The notes: a model not told the origin generated them from the letters alone. A stretch of 64,000 nucleotides of DNA from Psococerastis gibbosa (GCA_963971405.1 OZ020486.1:13415419-13479418), one strand, 5' to 3'. Counted from the stretch's first letter, positions 1 to 12,393 are shown. Numbers and translations are program-made.

Positions 1-1484
1 TCTTTGAATTGGGCCAAACCAAACAGTTCCTGTAGCAGTTGTTGGCCCATGCTCACGAATATTGCATTTTAAACTATAACAGGTCACTATTAGTTGAGAC
101 ACCTTTTATGTATTAAGTTGTGAAAAAGACGCTCATCACAATTTTAGCTTTTGGTCTGATTTCATCATAAGTTATTTATAACAATTTATTTCATTAATCA
201 TGACTGTCATTACATATATATTTTTCATTTAATTGGATTATTATGATGAAATTAACAAAACTACTGACATTGTGACGTGTATTATCCATTTTAAAACACA
301 GTTCATAGAATGGGCCTTTAATTTTTTAGAATTGTTTTCGCCTATATATTGCTGTTGGGTGCAATTTCAATTAGAACTGATGTACAATGTTTGGGGAATC
401 GCTATTGAGGCTTAGTATTGAGGAACGGAGTATTCTCTTTCATGCGTACGGTATTTTATTCTGTTCGATTGATTAAAACTTAAAGAATCACCAGAAAATA
501 TATTTAAGGATTATTATACTTGAATTTGAAATTATAAGTCAAACCCAATTAATTAAGACCGTGAAATGTAATATTCTGAGCTGATTGTGGCAATAATTAT
601 GCTCAATTGTATTCGATGTTTTATGGATGGACCTGAAAATTAATATTTTAAGAGTATTCGCGAACTTCAACATTTTATTTTTTTAAGATAATTAAAAATT
701 TATTTTCATTGGATAATACAATTTTTACCACAAGGCTAACTCTTTTGCCAACATCTTTATTCACTCTGACATTATGTAAGCCTTGACAGATTACGGCGGC
801 ATGCAGCAATACATAAAAGATCGCAATATTGCATAAAAAGATTTTATGCTTAGGAGCATGCACGAAGGGAAGGGCGGCACATTAATGTATTGTATTTTGA
901 TATTACCAAAACGTTACGTTCAGATTTATTTCATGCATTTTTTTAATCTATTGGTTCAGTATGTTGTAATTCGTGAATACTTCCGTTTTCTGACGTTCGT
1001 TGACATTACATCAACTTGTAACACAATGTTAATTAGGTTTTATTCTAATATATTGTCACCTTTGATGGAATAACTAAATTTGTTTGGAAATTACGTATAA
1101 AAATTGATTATGAATTCAGCATTATTTTATCGTCTTATTGGATACAATGACTCTCTTTATAGTCATCATTTTCATTTTCTTTATGTCGATGTAGATTCCT
1201 ATTACTTACCTATTACTATACATATAAATAGAATTATATTAGACACGTCACATATTTGATTGTTGACCTAATAGTCGAAAAATTATTGATCTAAATAATG
1301 GTCTAGTAATAATTATGTTTCACTATTGAGTGATTATGATTTGATGAATTAATGTTATTCAAATTAAATTTTTCTCGTTTTTTGGCATTTATTCAGACTG
1401 AATGTATTACATTTTACTTAAGGCATGTTTATGCTGTTCAAAGGGTCCCAATACCTTTGTCAGGTTCAACTATCTAAATAATAA
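1..1484. other. AT-rich sequence, nothing recognised
   Basis: No exon-like open frame, RNA gene or recognisable element is visible. Open frames here are short and show no family motif. Confidence 0.5.
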
Positions 1485-1487
1485 TAA

Positions 1488-1889
1488 GGCGGCTATTCCA
1501 CTTGTCAGTTTTTCTTCAATTTTGATGTCACTGACGGAAATATCATAAATGTCGCATTTATATTTTTACCACTTGTCATCAATAATTGACCATTTTTGTT
1601 TTCAATTTTTTGCCCGCCGTCTTTCTTTTTATTTTATAATCTACAAGAAATTTTATGATTTTAATTACGAAATAATTCATTCGTTCTCAAGAAATTAATT
1701 ACAATTATTTATCAACGCCAGACGACGCCGTTGTTTAATTTTAGTTTGTTATTGTTTGCAAAGCATAATTTTACATTATGATCATTGAACATGAGGAAGT
1801 TAAAATGGACAATGACATAAGAGTAAATAAAAAATATCATCAATTATTGACGCACAAATGACGGAATATTGACAAGTGGAATAGCTGCC
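1488..1889. mobile_element. Family A Tourist-like MITE (A1)
   Basis: Terminal inverted repeats read GGCGGCTATTCCACTTGTCA on the left and the complement of GGCAGCTATTCCACTTGTCA on the right. TAA stands on each side (1485-1487 and 1890-1892). A 3-bp TAA/TTA duplication is typical of PIF/Harbinger-derived Tourist MITEs; no transposase is present. Confidence 0.75.
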
Positions 1890-2436
1890 TAAGGCAGGTT
1901 TTATTACTACTTAGATGGGCAGAGATACTGCTGCACAGTTCTTATTAATTTTTTTTTTAAATATTTTCAGTTGATATCAGTTTTTGAATGATTTTTTTTT
2001 TTTAGTGAAAGTTAGCTTAACTATTTTTAGAACTCTTGTCTGCATTACATTGCAAGATACCAATTGATATGGCCATTACTTCCAATAAAACATGTTTGGT
2101 CATTGTTATTCGTTAACCGTATTATTACATAGAGTAAATAAAAAATCTCATCAATTATTGACGCACAAATGACGGAATATTGACAAGTGGAATAGCTGCC
2201 TACGGCAGGTTTTATTACTACTTAGATGGGCAGAGATACTGCTGCACAGTTCTTATTAATTTTTTTTTTAAATATTTTCAGTTGATATCAGTTTTTGAAT
2301 GATTTTTTTTTTTAGTGAAAGTTAGCTTAACTATTTTTAGAACTCTTGTCTGCATTACATTGCAAGATACCAATTGATATGGCCATTACTTCCAATAAAA
2401 CATGTTTGGTCATTGTTATTCGTTAACCGTATTATT
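1818..2436. repeat. Tandem duplication of a 310-bp segment, two copies
   Basis: The sequence from about 1818 to 2126 is repeated at about 2129 to 2436 with only a few differences (one T-run length change and two substitutions seen by eye). The unit contains the right end of MITE A1, so the second copy carries an orphan right terminus. Near-identity suggests a recent event, or an assembly artefact. Confidence 0.9.
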
Positions 2437-2845
2437 TAATTGGCCTATTCAGGATATATTTTTAAATTTGGCTTCTTCCTTTGCGCAATACCTTGCATGT
2501 ATAATAGACGCCTTCGTTTAATTTTTCCATCAAAAAATATGACAGCTGACACAAGTTTATTTATAAGTTATACTGTATAAGTTGATGTAAAGAGTACTTT
2601 TCATTATTTTTGAAAAGGTACTTTTTGTTATTTAAGTTTTAACTTTGCCACCTCGCGCACTGCCCTTCTCGTTCAATTTTCTAATTTAATTTTTACTTAA
2701 AAACGGAAGTTTTTTTACCGTATTTAAACGTTCATTGATTTGTTTATTTTGTCATATTAGCCCTGTTTTTAATGTGATTATTTCAAACCACAGATATTAA
2801 ATTAAGGATCCTGTCCCCGATCGTATTTAGTACTATCCTTGTAGC

Positions 2846-3268
2846 CTCGAGCAAAGTCCACGAAGGCTATTTCAGCGCTGGGAAGTCTTTCATTGAAGAA
2901 AATGCGTTGGTGCAAATAACCGGGTCTATTTTAGGACGCACATCAGACCACTGAGCTCCCGAAACCAGCCACTGCACTCAATGCGGCCGCTCAGGCCCCG
3001 TTCACGCGGATGATTCGGTCCCCAGAGAAATTGTCATGGGAGCTAATGGGAAATGGCGCAAAACAGAAGACTTGTCACTAGTTCATCTGCCGCAGTAGAC
3101 TTTTGCTCCCATGAAAAATTTCCCAGTGGATAACTAGCGACCTTATCATCCGTGTGTAGCGAGCCTCTACGTTCTTAAATAGACTGGGTTCCTGCACCAA
3201 CCCATATCCTCCAATTACGGATTTCCCAGCAGATTAGCAGCGTTGTAATCGCTTTTGTGCACCGGGCA
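2846..3268. mobile_element. Family K foldback element, interrupted
   Basis: The left part (from GCTGGGAAGTC to CCGGGTCTATTT) and the right part (from AAATAGACTGGGTT to GCACCGGGC) are inverted copies of each other and match the family K element at 7413-7627. A family J element (2994-3165) sits near the tip. The left boundary is approximate. Confidence 0.55.
2994..3165. mobile_element. Family J foldback element nested in family K
   Basis: Imperfect inverted repeat with ends GGCCCCGTTCACGCGGATGAT and ATCATCCGTGTGTAGCGAGCC. Similar termini occur at 52124-52408. Internal arms also fold (GGGAGC and GCTCCC). Confidence 0.55.
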
Positions 3269-5583
3269 TAAAGGATTGTGCGACTAATTAGGCAATGCTA
3301 CCAACATAGGTATGCGAGGACTGTTGGCGTAAACAAACGTATAGTAGATGGCCCCATTGGATTAATGGGACGACTCCACTTTATTGCGCAGCTGGATGAC
3401 GCCGTATAAATTTGTCTGCCTCATCTTTAGCATGCATTTTCACTTTTATCAGCCTTTCAAAAATTTAGTCTCATTTGTCACTATGCGCTCCATTTTATTT
3501 ATGTCAGTTAATTTTACTAGTAACATGAGTTTATGTTATTTTTTTCTTAATATTGTTTTGAATACATTTTGTCACGCAGTAGGGTATCTACAGATGTACC
3601 TGTATTGTATTTTATGCTTGATAGGGGTTTTCAGGATGTGCAGATACGTGTAAAATCGTCATAGCCTATTTTAATATGAATTTGGAACCATCTGAGGGAA
3701 ACATATATAAGAATACTGTATATTCCTCGCATATGAATATTGCGGCTCAGTGGTCATGAAAGCGAACTTGACTGCTAATAGCCTACAGTAACGCGTTTTG
3801 CACGGCCTTCCACACATCTAGAATACTCCATATTAGTTCTGTTATTACTTTGAATAGATTATTTGAGGCTTCAATTATATATATATATTACATTTTATTT
3901 TAATACTATTAAGTTTCTGTTGAGTTCAGTGCATTAACCATAATATACTGATACACATATCATTAATTTTGATCAATATAAAATATTGGGAGTTTCATAA
4001 TCCAGGAATGCCAGATAAACTAACGTTAGGCGCCCTCACTATTAAGAACTCGCAATGCCGTTTCAGTATCTGAATACCACTTTCGATAGAAAAATCCATA
4101 AGATGCATTTAAAACATAAAAAGGGCTATTATTATTATATTTATTATTATTGTTCTTTTTTTTAATGGCAGCTATTAATTAAATAAATTTCCATGCTAAC
4201 CACATTTTACTTTAGCTTCCCAAAATGAACTGATAGGTAATAACGGCAAAACTTATGGTAATGTATAGGCCAAAGTTGAACGTGCAGTACAATACAATAG
4301 GCTGGCTAATTTCATTTTATCTCTAAGCAATTGCTTTAAATATTTTATTGACTTAACCACGGTAGAGCATGAAGTCTGAGTCGTAAAGATATGGAAATGC
4401 TCTAATGAATAGCATTCTCTGTACATTTTTGTACTGGAAATAAGCTATTATTACTCGTATTTAGGTTAGCTGGTAGAGTAACCCTTCGGCGCAAAAGCTC
4501 GCCTAATATAAAGACGTTTTTCATTTCATTTGATATTATTACCTACTCTAGAAGAAACCGACTAGGTGGATTCACCAATTTTATGAAATATTCGTGAAAG
4601 TCTGATTTTTGCTATAAAAAAGCTTGTATTTCTTACGAGTTTTTTGTAAGACCATTTTCATATCTATGCGTCTATAGAAGAATTAATTAATCTCGTCAAA
4701 TATACAGAGGAGTCTTTGTTTACAAAATATTTGGCAATATTTTTTATACATACTATATTTTTTAGGGTGAGTACCATCGTTGTCTGAAAAGTCTTGTTAA
4801 GGAATGCACTATGCAGTGGTAGATGGCGGTGAAAAGACTTTTCAAGCAATGGTGGGACCCGGCCTTAGTTGTGTTTATGAATTAAACGTAATATACAATA
4901 CATAATATTTTCATACGGTAAATATTTTTCCTGGGTTCATTGAAACGTATGCCTACCCGACCTTCGACATTTTTAAAAACTTGTTTCCAAGGTAATATTA
5001 TTATCCTAACCTTGAAGTGTGCTTCGGTTGAGCCCATGAAAATGAGAGTAGTTTTTCAAAAATGGGCTGCGTAGAGGGAAATTTTCAAATTTTAATCACG
5101 CATTTCAGATTTCGTTTGAGTTTTCATTTAAATTTGGCAGTGGGAAAGCCGAAAGGGCACTGTTGCAATTATTCACTATTATTGTTAAGAGCGAATCGGT
5201 ATCTCCCTCCCCCGCACTGCGCGTTTTTGGTACAAAGTCGATATTCACAGTAAATATCGATCTTAGATCCGTCAGAAATATCCATTAAATTAACAGAAAT
5301 GCTTCTCTACATTTTGATGTATGACATGTGGCCTTCTCTAACACCAATTGGCTACAATTCTTGAACTCCTTTCTCGGGACTACCAGACCAATCTTTTTCT
5401 GTAAAAAATAGAATTCAATAATTGTGGCCAATCTGTGTTAGAAAGAGGTACATATTGGTATCAAATTATCAAAATGCTCTTTCTTCTGTTTTCCTGATAT
5501 TTTTGAAAACTCGACGAATGATATTTCTTGAGATATTAAACATCAAATTTTGATGTTTTACGCCTCTTGATGTTATGTTTGAA
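3269..5583. other. AT-rich sequence without a supported gene
   Basis: Apart from the SINE-like fragment at 4465-4535, I see no gene or element. The longest frame (3384-3653) is hydrophobic, low in complexity and matches nothing I know. Confidence 0.45.
4465..4535 (+). repeat. SINE-like fragment (family H)
   Basis: Shares GTTAGCTGGTAGA, AAGCTCGCCTAATA and an ACGTTTTTCATTT-type tail with 55360-55440. The GTTAGCTGGTAGA start resembles an internal polymerase III A box. Only the two copies were seen. Confidence 0.5.
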
Positions 5584-5586
5584 TAA

Positions 5587-5826
5587 GGCGGCTATTCCAT
5601 CGACGTCGTTTTTTATTGTGCATGTGCATGGCGTGGTAGCAGACATCATTAATAAGTCTCTACCATATTATAACTTAGTTTACAATAAATAAGTTAAGTA
5701 CTTAGTTTACAATAGATAAGTATCTACATAATAGTCTCATTAAAATATGGCAGGGACTTATTAATGATGTCTGCTACCACGTCATGCACATACACAATGA
5801 AAAACGACGTCGGCGGAATAGCCGTC
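5587..5826. mobile_element. Family A MITE (A2), long hairpin
   Basis: GGCGGCTATTCCATCGACGT at the left is mirrored by ACGTCGGCGGAATAGCCGTC at the right. Flanks are TAA (5584-5586) and TTA (5827-5829), so the duplication is imperfect. Inside are the shared motif GTGGTAGCAGACAT and the ATAATAGTCTC segment also present in A3 and A14. The closest relative is A12 at 47866-48067. Confidence 0.75.
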
Positions 5827-6387
5827 TTATGAGGATATTCCCCAGTGTTTCAAACATTCCTTTTTATGTTACAAATATTAAAGTTACCGTACGACTAAAT
5901 TATCGTCTTTAACTTGAGCTCTTTTCAACATCGTGGTTTCTTAAAACCGGAAGGCTCTTGTGCTCAAAACCGGTATAATCTTCTGAACAACAAAACTTTC
6001 TCACTTCTGCTTTACAATACCGCAAGATTCATATGAGATCCGGTTCTTATGATACCAAATAATGCACGGCTCCTGCGTTATCTATATAATTACAGTAGAC
6101 AACATCTTGAATTTTGGAAGCAACTGTAAATAACTGACTAGCTTATTGGCTGCACGCATTTTTTTCGTGTTCAGAATAATGTCAAAATTTAACTCACCGG
6201 GCGTGAAGTAAATAAACGTTAATTTAACGTATTTGCGAATTTTAGAATTTCACTTTGAGTACTAAAAACACATTCGTTTACATTTTTAACCCCGATAATA
6301 AGCTACTTTGGTACTCCATCGGCATTGAATATGTAACACTAGTGTTATATATACTGTATATGTACAATGGTAAAGGTTAATGGCAAT

Positions 6388-6560
6388 CAGTGGCGGATCC
6401 ACGGGGGGGGGGGGGGTCATGACCCCCCTGAATGAGTAAATTCATATAAGATACCTTGTAAAAAACTTTTTTGTTGATAAAACTCAACTTTTCAACAAAA
6501 AAATTGCCTTTTAAACTTTCAGAAAACTCTCCCCTAAATTTTCCGCTGGATCCGCCCTTG
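6388..6560. mobile_element. hAT-like non-autonomous element with 8-bp duplication
   Basis: Ends CAGTGGCGGATCC and GGATCCGCCCTTG are inverted repeats. The 8-mer ATGGCAAT lies directly outside both ends (6380-6387 and 6561-6568). A G run follows the left end. CAG-type termini and an 8-bp duplication are the hAT hallmark; no transposase is present. Confidence 0.85.
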
Positions 6561-6699
6561 ATGGCAATGTGTAGATAATTAGGTTGGTACCTCGTGTTCG
6601 GGCTGCAGTAGGCCCCTTAATGTACAGTATACAGTACGGTTCTGAGTATACAATATAAATAGCCCTAGAGTATACAGTATACAATACCGGCAATGATGG

Positions 6700-6862
6700 T
6701 AAAAAAGGTTTAGAGACGAAGCAGTAGAATCCGGGATGATAGACCGTGGTTGATCTGAAAGCGTACGTCCAAACGTTTCGTCAACATCAGCGGTCGACAT
6801 CTTCATTGAAACTGCGAAGACTTCTAAGATTGTATATCGGAGGCTCAGCAGCAACTCATAAA
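6700..6862. repeat. Family F repeat copy
   Basis: Contains GCAGTAGAATCCGGGATGAT, GACCGTGGT, CAAACGTTTCGTCAACATC and GGAGGCTCAGCAGCA. The same blocks, in both orientations, occur near 10140, 23020, 50130, 54290 and 58430. The family looks like an inverted-repeat element; ends are not defined. Confidence 0.6.
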
Positions 6863-7181
6863 GGTGTTATCTTTTGCAGTTCTATTCATATAAATCTTTT
6901 TTAAGCAACGATTCAGCTTTTTCTATACATACTGTAGGTATCTTACCACAGTGGACGTCTCGGCCTACAAACAGAAGTGGTTGTTTTAAGCTGAGATTGT
7001 TTACCAACAAAAAACCAACTAACTGTTGCGTTTATTTATTATGTAGTACAATACAGCCATAGCCTATGTGACGCTGCAGCGTTGACCTTCTCGATAAATT
7101 CCTAATGCAGGTTGGTGTAGAACCTATGGATGATATGATAACAAGAGGAATTGGAACCAATCAGAATGAGCTGGGCATTTA

Positions 7182-7368
7182 ATGGTTAGGTATTATAAGG
7201 AGTTGTTTACCGTGGAGCCAGACAGTATAACAAACATGAGTGGTCGAACGCAGTGGCGGGTAGACATTTCTACGTTCGCGGAGAAGACTTGCAACCCCAT
7301 CCGGGCTCTGGTTGAGAGTCTCAACATTCAGCCCCATCCAGACAAGCCTATGATTGCCCTATCAATAG
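7182..7368 (+). CDS. TAT: Tyrosine aminotransferase, coding exon 1
   Basis: Tyrosine aminotransferase is a PLP-dependent cytosolic enzyme that moves the amino group of tyrosine to 2-oxoglutarate, the first step of tyrosine breakdown. This exon encodes the N-terminal part, with CNPIRALVESL and MIALSIG just before the GDPT motif encoded by exon 2. It ends in a split glycine codon (G, then GC in exon 2) at a GTAGGC donor. The start is uncertain: ATG at 7182 gives about 454 aa in total, ATG at 7236 (MSGRTQWRV) about 436 aa; an upstream exon cannot be excluded. Seven exons (7182-7368, 15022-15353, 16199-16390, 17334-17416, 21444-21639, 22760-22843, 23473-23763) join with consistent phases into one intact protein. 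Confidence 0.85.
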
Positions 7369-7412
7369 GTAGGCCTAATTAATCACCATCTACTAATTCG
7401 TCGCTATTAATC

Positions 7413-7627
7413 GGCTCGGTGCACAAAGGTAGTTCTGCTGCAACAGCTCAGCTGGGAAATTCGCCATTGGAGCAAATGGGGAGGTACAAAAAAACTGAGT
7501 CTACTTAAGGAGAATTTGCTCTGCTGAGCTAGTGTTGCTGCACGGTTTCCCAGGAAACCGTGTTTTGTACCAACCCATTTGCTCCAATGCCACATCTCCC
7601 AGCAGAACTGCCTTTGCGCACCGGGCC
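7413..7627. mobile_element. Family K foldback MITE in TAT intron 1
   Basis: GGCTCGGTGCACAAAGGTAG at the left is mirrored by a complementary CTGCCTTTGCGCACCGGGCC at the right, about 215 bp apart. Inner arms also pair (ATTGGAGCAAATGGG with CCCATTTGCTCCAAT). No clear target duplication was found. Confidence 0.7.
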
Positions 7628-7630
7628 ATA

Positions 7631-7925
7631 AGGCTATGGACATGGGAATCTGTAATATAGTCTACTGTTGGGTTGGATTTAATAACTCTGCAGTGGTCAG
7701 CAAAGAAGCGTTCCTCTATCCCATTGGAGTCTTTGTTGAAATGTTAACATTCACCCCATCCAGATAATCCTATGATTGCCTGATCAATAATAGTAATTAA
7801 CCATCATCATCATCTACTAATTCGTCAGTACTAATAAGGCTGTGGACATGGGCATCTGTAATATTCTCTACTGTCTACTGTTGGGTCGGATTGAATTACT
7901 ACAGTGGTCAGCAAAGAAGCGTTCC
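7631..7925 (+). pseudogene. Decayed duplicates of TAT exon 1
   Basis: The segment at about 7690-7800 aligns with exon 1: it shares CCCATCCAGA, CCTATGATTGCC and ATCAATA, and the match continues past the exon into intron sequence (CATCTACTAATTCGTC). The frame is closed by TAA within CCAGATAATCC and the GT donor is lost. A second partial unit repeats GGACATGGG, TGTTGGGT and CAGTGGTCAGCAAAG at 7835-7925. It cannot work as an alternative exon. Confidence 0.7.
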
Positions 7926-8094
7926 TCTGCTGCCTTATTAAAAAGGCTCAGTTTTCTTTTAATTGAGTAATTGCATGATTTTGGGTTTCATTTAATAGGC
8001 TAGTAGTGAGGGAATGAACATAATACATTTCAGGAAAAAATTTCGAGCCAGAAAAAAATTTAATCGGTTACCAATTCATTAGAGAATTAAATTG

Positions 8095-8265
8095 GGATTG
8101 TCCAGCGGTTAAGAGGACACCCCGGTGAGGCGTAGATCGTAGGTTCGAATCCCGCCAAGTCCAGTTTTTCTATATCCTCTAATTTCGGTTATAACGAGGA
8201 GGTTATCTCTTCAACCAAAGTTAATTTAATGTCAGTGTTATAATATACCATTTTACTGCGGTAGA
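8095..8265 (+). repeat. tRNA-derived SINE-like repeat (family L)
   Basis: The head has a D-arm-like GTCC/GGAC pair around AGCGGTTAAGA and a B-box-like GGTTCGAATCCC, so it resembles a tRNA. The acceptor stem and anticodon arm have mismatches. The body after the head (AGGAGGTTATCTCTTCAACC) recurs inverted at 57505-57597, which supports a SINE over a functional tRNA gene. Confidence 0.55.
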
Positions 8266-9743
8266 CCATATTGATGAGTTAGTAGATGATAATGATGATT
8301 AATTGTTATTATTGATAAATAATCATTGATTTTAGTACAATACAATGCAATTTGTTTGATCCTGGGGATCAAATGTAGACAATAAATGTTTTCCAGGTTT
8401 TTCCTACTACCGGCCTATAATGAATGAAATAAAATTAAAAAACAAAACGAGTCCCGTACCTAAAGATAAATATCTTAAACTGATATAATTGATAAAAAAA
8501 ATAAGCAAGTGACGGGTAGGTTCCTGTTGGCTGCTCAATTTAATTGAGCTACAGGTACTGCATTAGCCTACTCGTACTGTATATCAGTCTGCAGATATTC
8601 TGTATCGTTATTCACATGTGAAATTTAATCGTTATTACAGCAATATGGATCCCAAGTTTCACATCCCTCTCGAAAGCTGTTAGAACAAAGTATAAAATAT
8701 GATACATTTACATTACGCTTCAAGTGCAGCCAATGGGCCTTATTAGTATCATTTCCATGTCAATTTGAGTAATTTGACATTCTCAGTTAGTCACACTCTG
8801 AAATTTCTCTTACACAAAAATGCCCGGATGAAATATGTCTGGTAATGGTGATAATAATGGATCCCCTCCATACACTTCATCCTTTTTTCTTCTCGATTTA
8901 ATTTTAAGTACTTATTAATAATACAATAGTTTTTTTAGGGTTAGCATGAAAACAAGAGTTTATAGTCTTATTATTCGCCTTTCGGTATTTCAATAGTCGT
9001 TTCAATTCAATAATCCAACAGCTCAGCGGGTACGTTCTCCCTATTCTGATAAGTCACCAATTAGGAAAATATAAGAGAGGTCCATGTAGCACACGATGTA
9101 CAAATATTATAAGGACAAAGGCGTTCATGAGAACCTCCCCAGGCTGAAGGGCCGTGGTCGAAAGGATAGATACGATACAAAGATAGTGGAGGGGTGAAGA
9201 GACATCTAGCATCCTACTCATGTACATAACTCGAATGCTACTGTATGCTTGTTTGTTATGGGTATTAAATACGCAGACATCAGACATCCTTTGCTTACGC
9301 ATGGGACATAAACATGAAACAGCGAAGTATTAGCATTAGCTGTAACTGCATCGAGCTAAATCAAGAAATGGCTGTGGAAAGCGTATTTTTTGACTAGCAT
9401 AGTATTCTTATTAGATAATTTCTTACATATACGAGTAATGAAATCATTTAGTTGACAAACAGATATGGAAAAATTAAGGAAACCGCCTAGGTCTATACAT
9501 AAATTTGCAAATACGCAATTTTACTATGAGTGAAATTTCCCCTGAAATAAGATTTTTCCGATTTTATGTTTTTACATTGATCGTGCTTCTTCACGGTTTT
9601 AATTTAGTGTTTAGTTGATTCACTTTTTTCAATTAACGTTGGAAGCGTCCAAAATACCATAGGCATCATAAACCCAAATTACCATGCTCGATAAAATTAT
9701 AAAAATTATTGTAGTCCTACATATTGCTCAATGAAATATTCAA
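8266..9743. other. TAT intron 1, no gene seen
   Basis: AT-rich intron sequence with no recognisable exon or full element. The frame at 9054-9302 (-) has no family signature. Confidence 0.45.
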
Positions 9744-9746
9744 TAA

Positions 9747-10016
9747 GGCGTGTATTCCACTGATCAATTTTTCCGTCATTTGTGATTAAAAAAAGTAGAG
9801 ATTTTTTTTTTAAAGGAGGCTATTATGTAGATACTTAACTTATCTATTATAAACTAAGTTATAATATGGTAGAGACTTATTATGATGTCTGCTTCAATAT
9901 TATAACTTAATTTATAATAGATAAGTAAAGTATCTACATAATAGTCTCCTTAAAACAAAAATTTCAAATTTTTTTAATCACAAATGACGGAAAAATTGAC
10001 CAGTGGAATATACGCC
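9747..10016. mobile_element. Family A MITE (A3)
   Basis: GGCGTGTATTCCACTGATCA at the left pairs with TGACCAGTGGAATATACGCC at the right; TAA flanks both ends (9744-9746 and 10017-10019). The interior carries the ATGTAGATACTTAACTTATC module and its inverted copy, shared with A2, A12, A14 and the fragment at 42823. Confidence 0.8.
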
Positions 10017-10139
10017 TAAGTTTAAGCTATTCTTCAGCGTTTGGCTTGCTTCAAAATATTTAATGAGGGAAAAAAACCTGTGGAAGCCCTCTACAATAGG
10101 TATGTAAAGTATAGGCTCGAAAATATAGTAAATAAATAT

Positions 10140-10352
10140 AACTGCAAAGGCTTTCACGGCCGGAGTCGAATGAGGAACCACTAGAATCCGGGCTGATGTG
10201 TGAGTCGCTGCTGAGCCTCCGAGATACAATCTTAGAAGTCTACGCAGTTCCACTGAAGATGTCGACCGCAGATGTTGACGAAACGTTTGGAAGTTCACTT
10301 TCACTTCGACCACGGCCCATCAGCCCGGATTCTACTGGTTCCTCATAGTAAA
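10140..10352. repeat. Family F repeat copy
   Basis: Begins near GGCTTTCACGGCCGGAGTCG. AGAATCCGGGCTGATG and CATCAGCCCGGATTCT stand in inverted orientation at the two sides, and GATGTTGACGAAACGTTTGG lies between them. The best preserved copy of this family in the window. Confidence 0.65.
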
Positions 10353-10674
10353 TAAAGTTAGAAGGCGAGCCTCCAGACGCGCCTCTTGTTTTTCGAGGTT
10401 CGAGCCTCCAACCTTGGAGTAAATAGCCCTGTTATGATGCAGTTATAGCCCCAGTCCATGTTTCCGGAGGTGAGATAAACAAGTTTCTCTCTTATGACTA
10501 TCACCTCATGACACGTGTTCAGGGGATGACTTTAGCCACTTATCTATACGGGTATTTTTAAGGGTAAATCAATACCTTTTTGGTGTCAAGACTGTTAAAA
10601 CAAATGGTGGTTTTCTCGGAGACCTTTGTAATCAGATCTTTTGACAGTTGAGTTGTCATTCATAAAAATCCCTT

Positions 10675-11340
10675 TCGAATCAGGTGTAGCGAGATTCCAT
10701 GCAAGGTCAGACCCCGCTTTTCCTCTATGCTACCTACTCTATGTACTGTACATATGTCATTTTAATATATACATATTAATTAATAAGTCTTAATTTTAGG
10801 GAGATTCATCTACCTATTGAGATGACGACCAATGTTCGACTTTCGGAAAATTTCTTCACAACTTTTCATTTCATGACCCCCTGAGCCTAAAACCACCCTC
10901 CGTTCAAAATGTTATATGTACAGTATATACTGTATATGTATATCGATTTTAGGAAACACTCTAACTTCCGTAAATATTATCCCATTCAGATGAAACTTGG
11001 CGAAAAATTTGATCATACAAATGTCTTGATCGAGTTCGTTAACCAACTAGATCCACTATTTAGTTACAAGATGGCGGCCGATTGAAACCTTGTATAATTC
11101 ATATCTCAGTTAATATTGGTCGCAGAGAAATGAATTAAAATCTGACTGAAAGTCCGTATTATTGTCTACGATAATGGTAATTAACACTTTTTACGACAAA
11201 TCAACCATTTTAAGATGGCATCCAGTCAGTGAAAATAATTTGATAAATAAAAGTTCATAGTCGGCATTATGGTTCGAAATTTGGAACACAAGAGTGTTTT
11301 GTGTGTTGATGTTGTGGTCGGGAAAATAATGAAGTATTTT
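10675..11340. repeat. Family C dispersed repeat copy
   Basis: Contains CATGACCCCCTGAGCCTAAA, GATCGAGTTCGTTAACCA and ATATTGGTCGCAGAGAAATG. The same blocks are inverted at 55700-56310 and 61045-61510. No protein frame. Confidence 0.7.
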
Positions 11341-12300
11341 TTATTTGTTATTACATAAATAGCGTAGGAAGTGTAGGGGAAAAGCAGGGTCTGCGGAATC
11401 TCCCTACTCCTGATCGGCCAGAGCCAGAGCCAAAAGAGATTTTTTTTAGATGTAACCGAGCTACGCTGTCTACGCCAATGACAATGCATTAAATAATATG
11501 TTATAGTTCTACAGTAGAACTGAGTATCCACCTCAACCAAAATTATTTCAGACTATATGCCCACACGCAGTTGTTTAACAATATTGTTAATGCATGAAAA
11601 TTAAATAATGCAACATCTATCTATTTCTGCTTGTGTAATTTTTAAAATCAGGTACCTCCTTGGCACAAACTCTCACGAAACGGTGAAAGTCTTTCAGGTT
11701 CATCCATGTAGATACCGTACTGTAGATATATCTACCTAATATCATCCATAAAGTTGATTTTAGGTTTGCCAATAAAATAAGATAAGCATGGCTGCAGTGA
11801 ACCTTGATTATCTGCTTTAGAGGTACTGTACCTGTTTAGATACACAGTACCTCACATGTCTGTTCAGTCGGATTATCAACTTTATTCCCTATCTTCTGTC
11901 ATACAACATTGACAACTCGATCTATTAGTACTTCAATGAACTATGAAGCAGCAGAAGATAGACGCTTTAAGAGGAACTACTTTAATTAAAGAGGAATTGC
12001 TGCGGAACTATCATAAATTTAATTAGGTACTGCAATCAAGAATTTACAAGTGGAAAAGAAAAACTAATAACTTGATCATTCGTATTTAACAAAGTGCCTG
12101 AGAATCCCAATGGTGTGGCAGTGCCACCAATTTACACATACTCAGTATTTTCAATATTGTGAGGGTAAAAGCATGGGATACTTGACGGTAGTTACGTCCT
12201 AACAATAATTTTAATTATTATTAGCAGGCCTCATATTTATTTGAGGCTGTTGACATAGGGTGTCTCCATGTTCTCACAAGAGGCCAAAGAGAGGTCAAAG
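11341..12300. other. TAT intron 1, no gene seen
   Basis: AT-rich, with no exon-like frame. Nothing recognised before the small hAT-like element at 12301. Confidence 0.45.
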
Positions 12301-12393
12301 CATGGACGGATACAGGGGGCAGGGGGGTAGCCGCCCCCAAATACGGTAAATCTATTCCACCCCCCCCCCCCTAATGGACTGAATCCGTCCCTG
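12301..12393. mobile_element. 93-bp hAT-like micro-element
   Basis: Ends CATGGACGGATACAG and CTGAATCCGTCCCTG are imperfect inverted repeats, with G and C runs between. The 8-mer GGTCAAAG lies outside both ends (12293-12300 and 12394-12401). Its ends resemble those of 51947-52112. Confidence 0.8.

Noticed and set aside
3384..3653. 89-codon frame on the + strand
   Set aside because: Low-complexity hydrophobic translation, no splice or family support.
8099..8162. Functional tRNA gene
   Set aside because: D-arm and B box look right, but the acceptor and anticodon stems have mismatches and the downstream body is repeated elsewhere, so a SINE is the better explanation.
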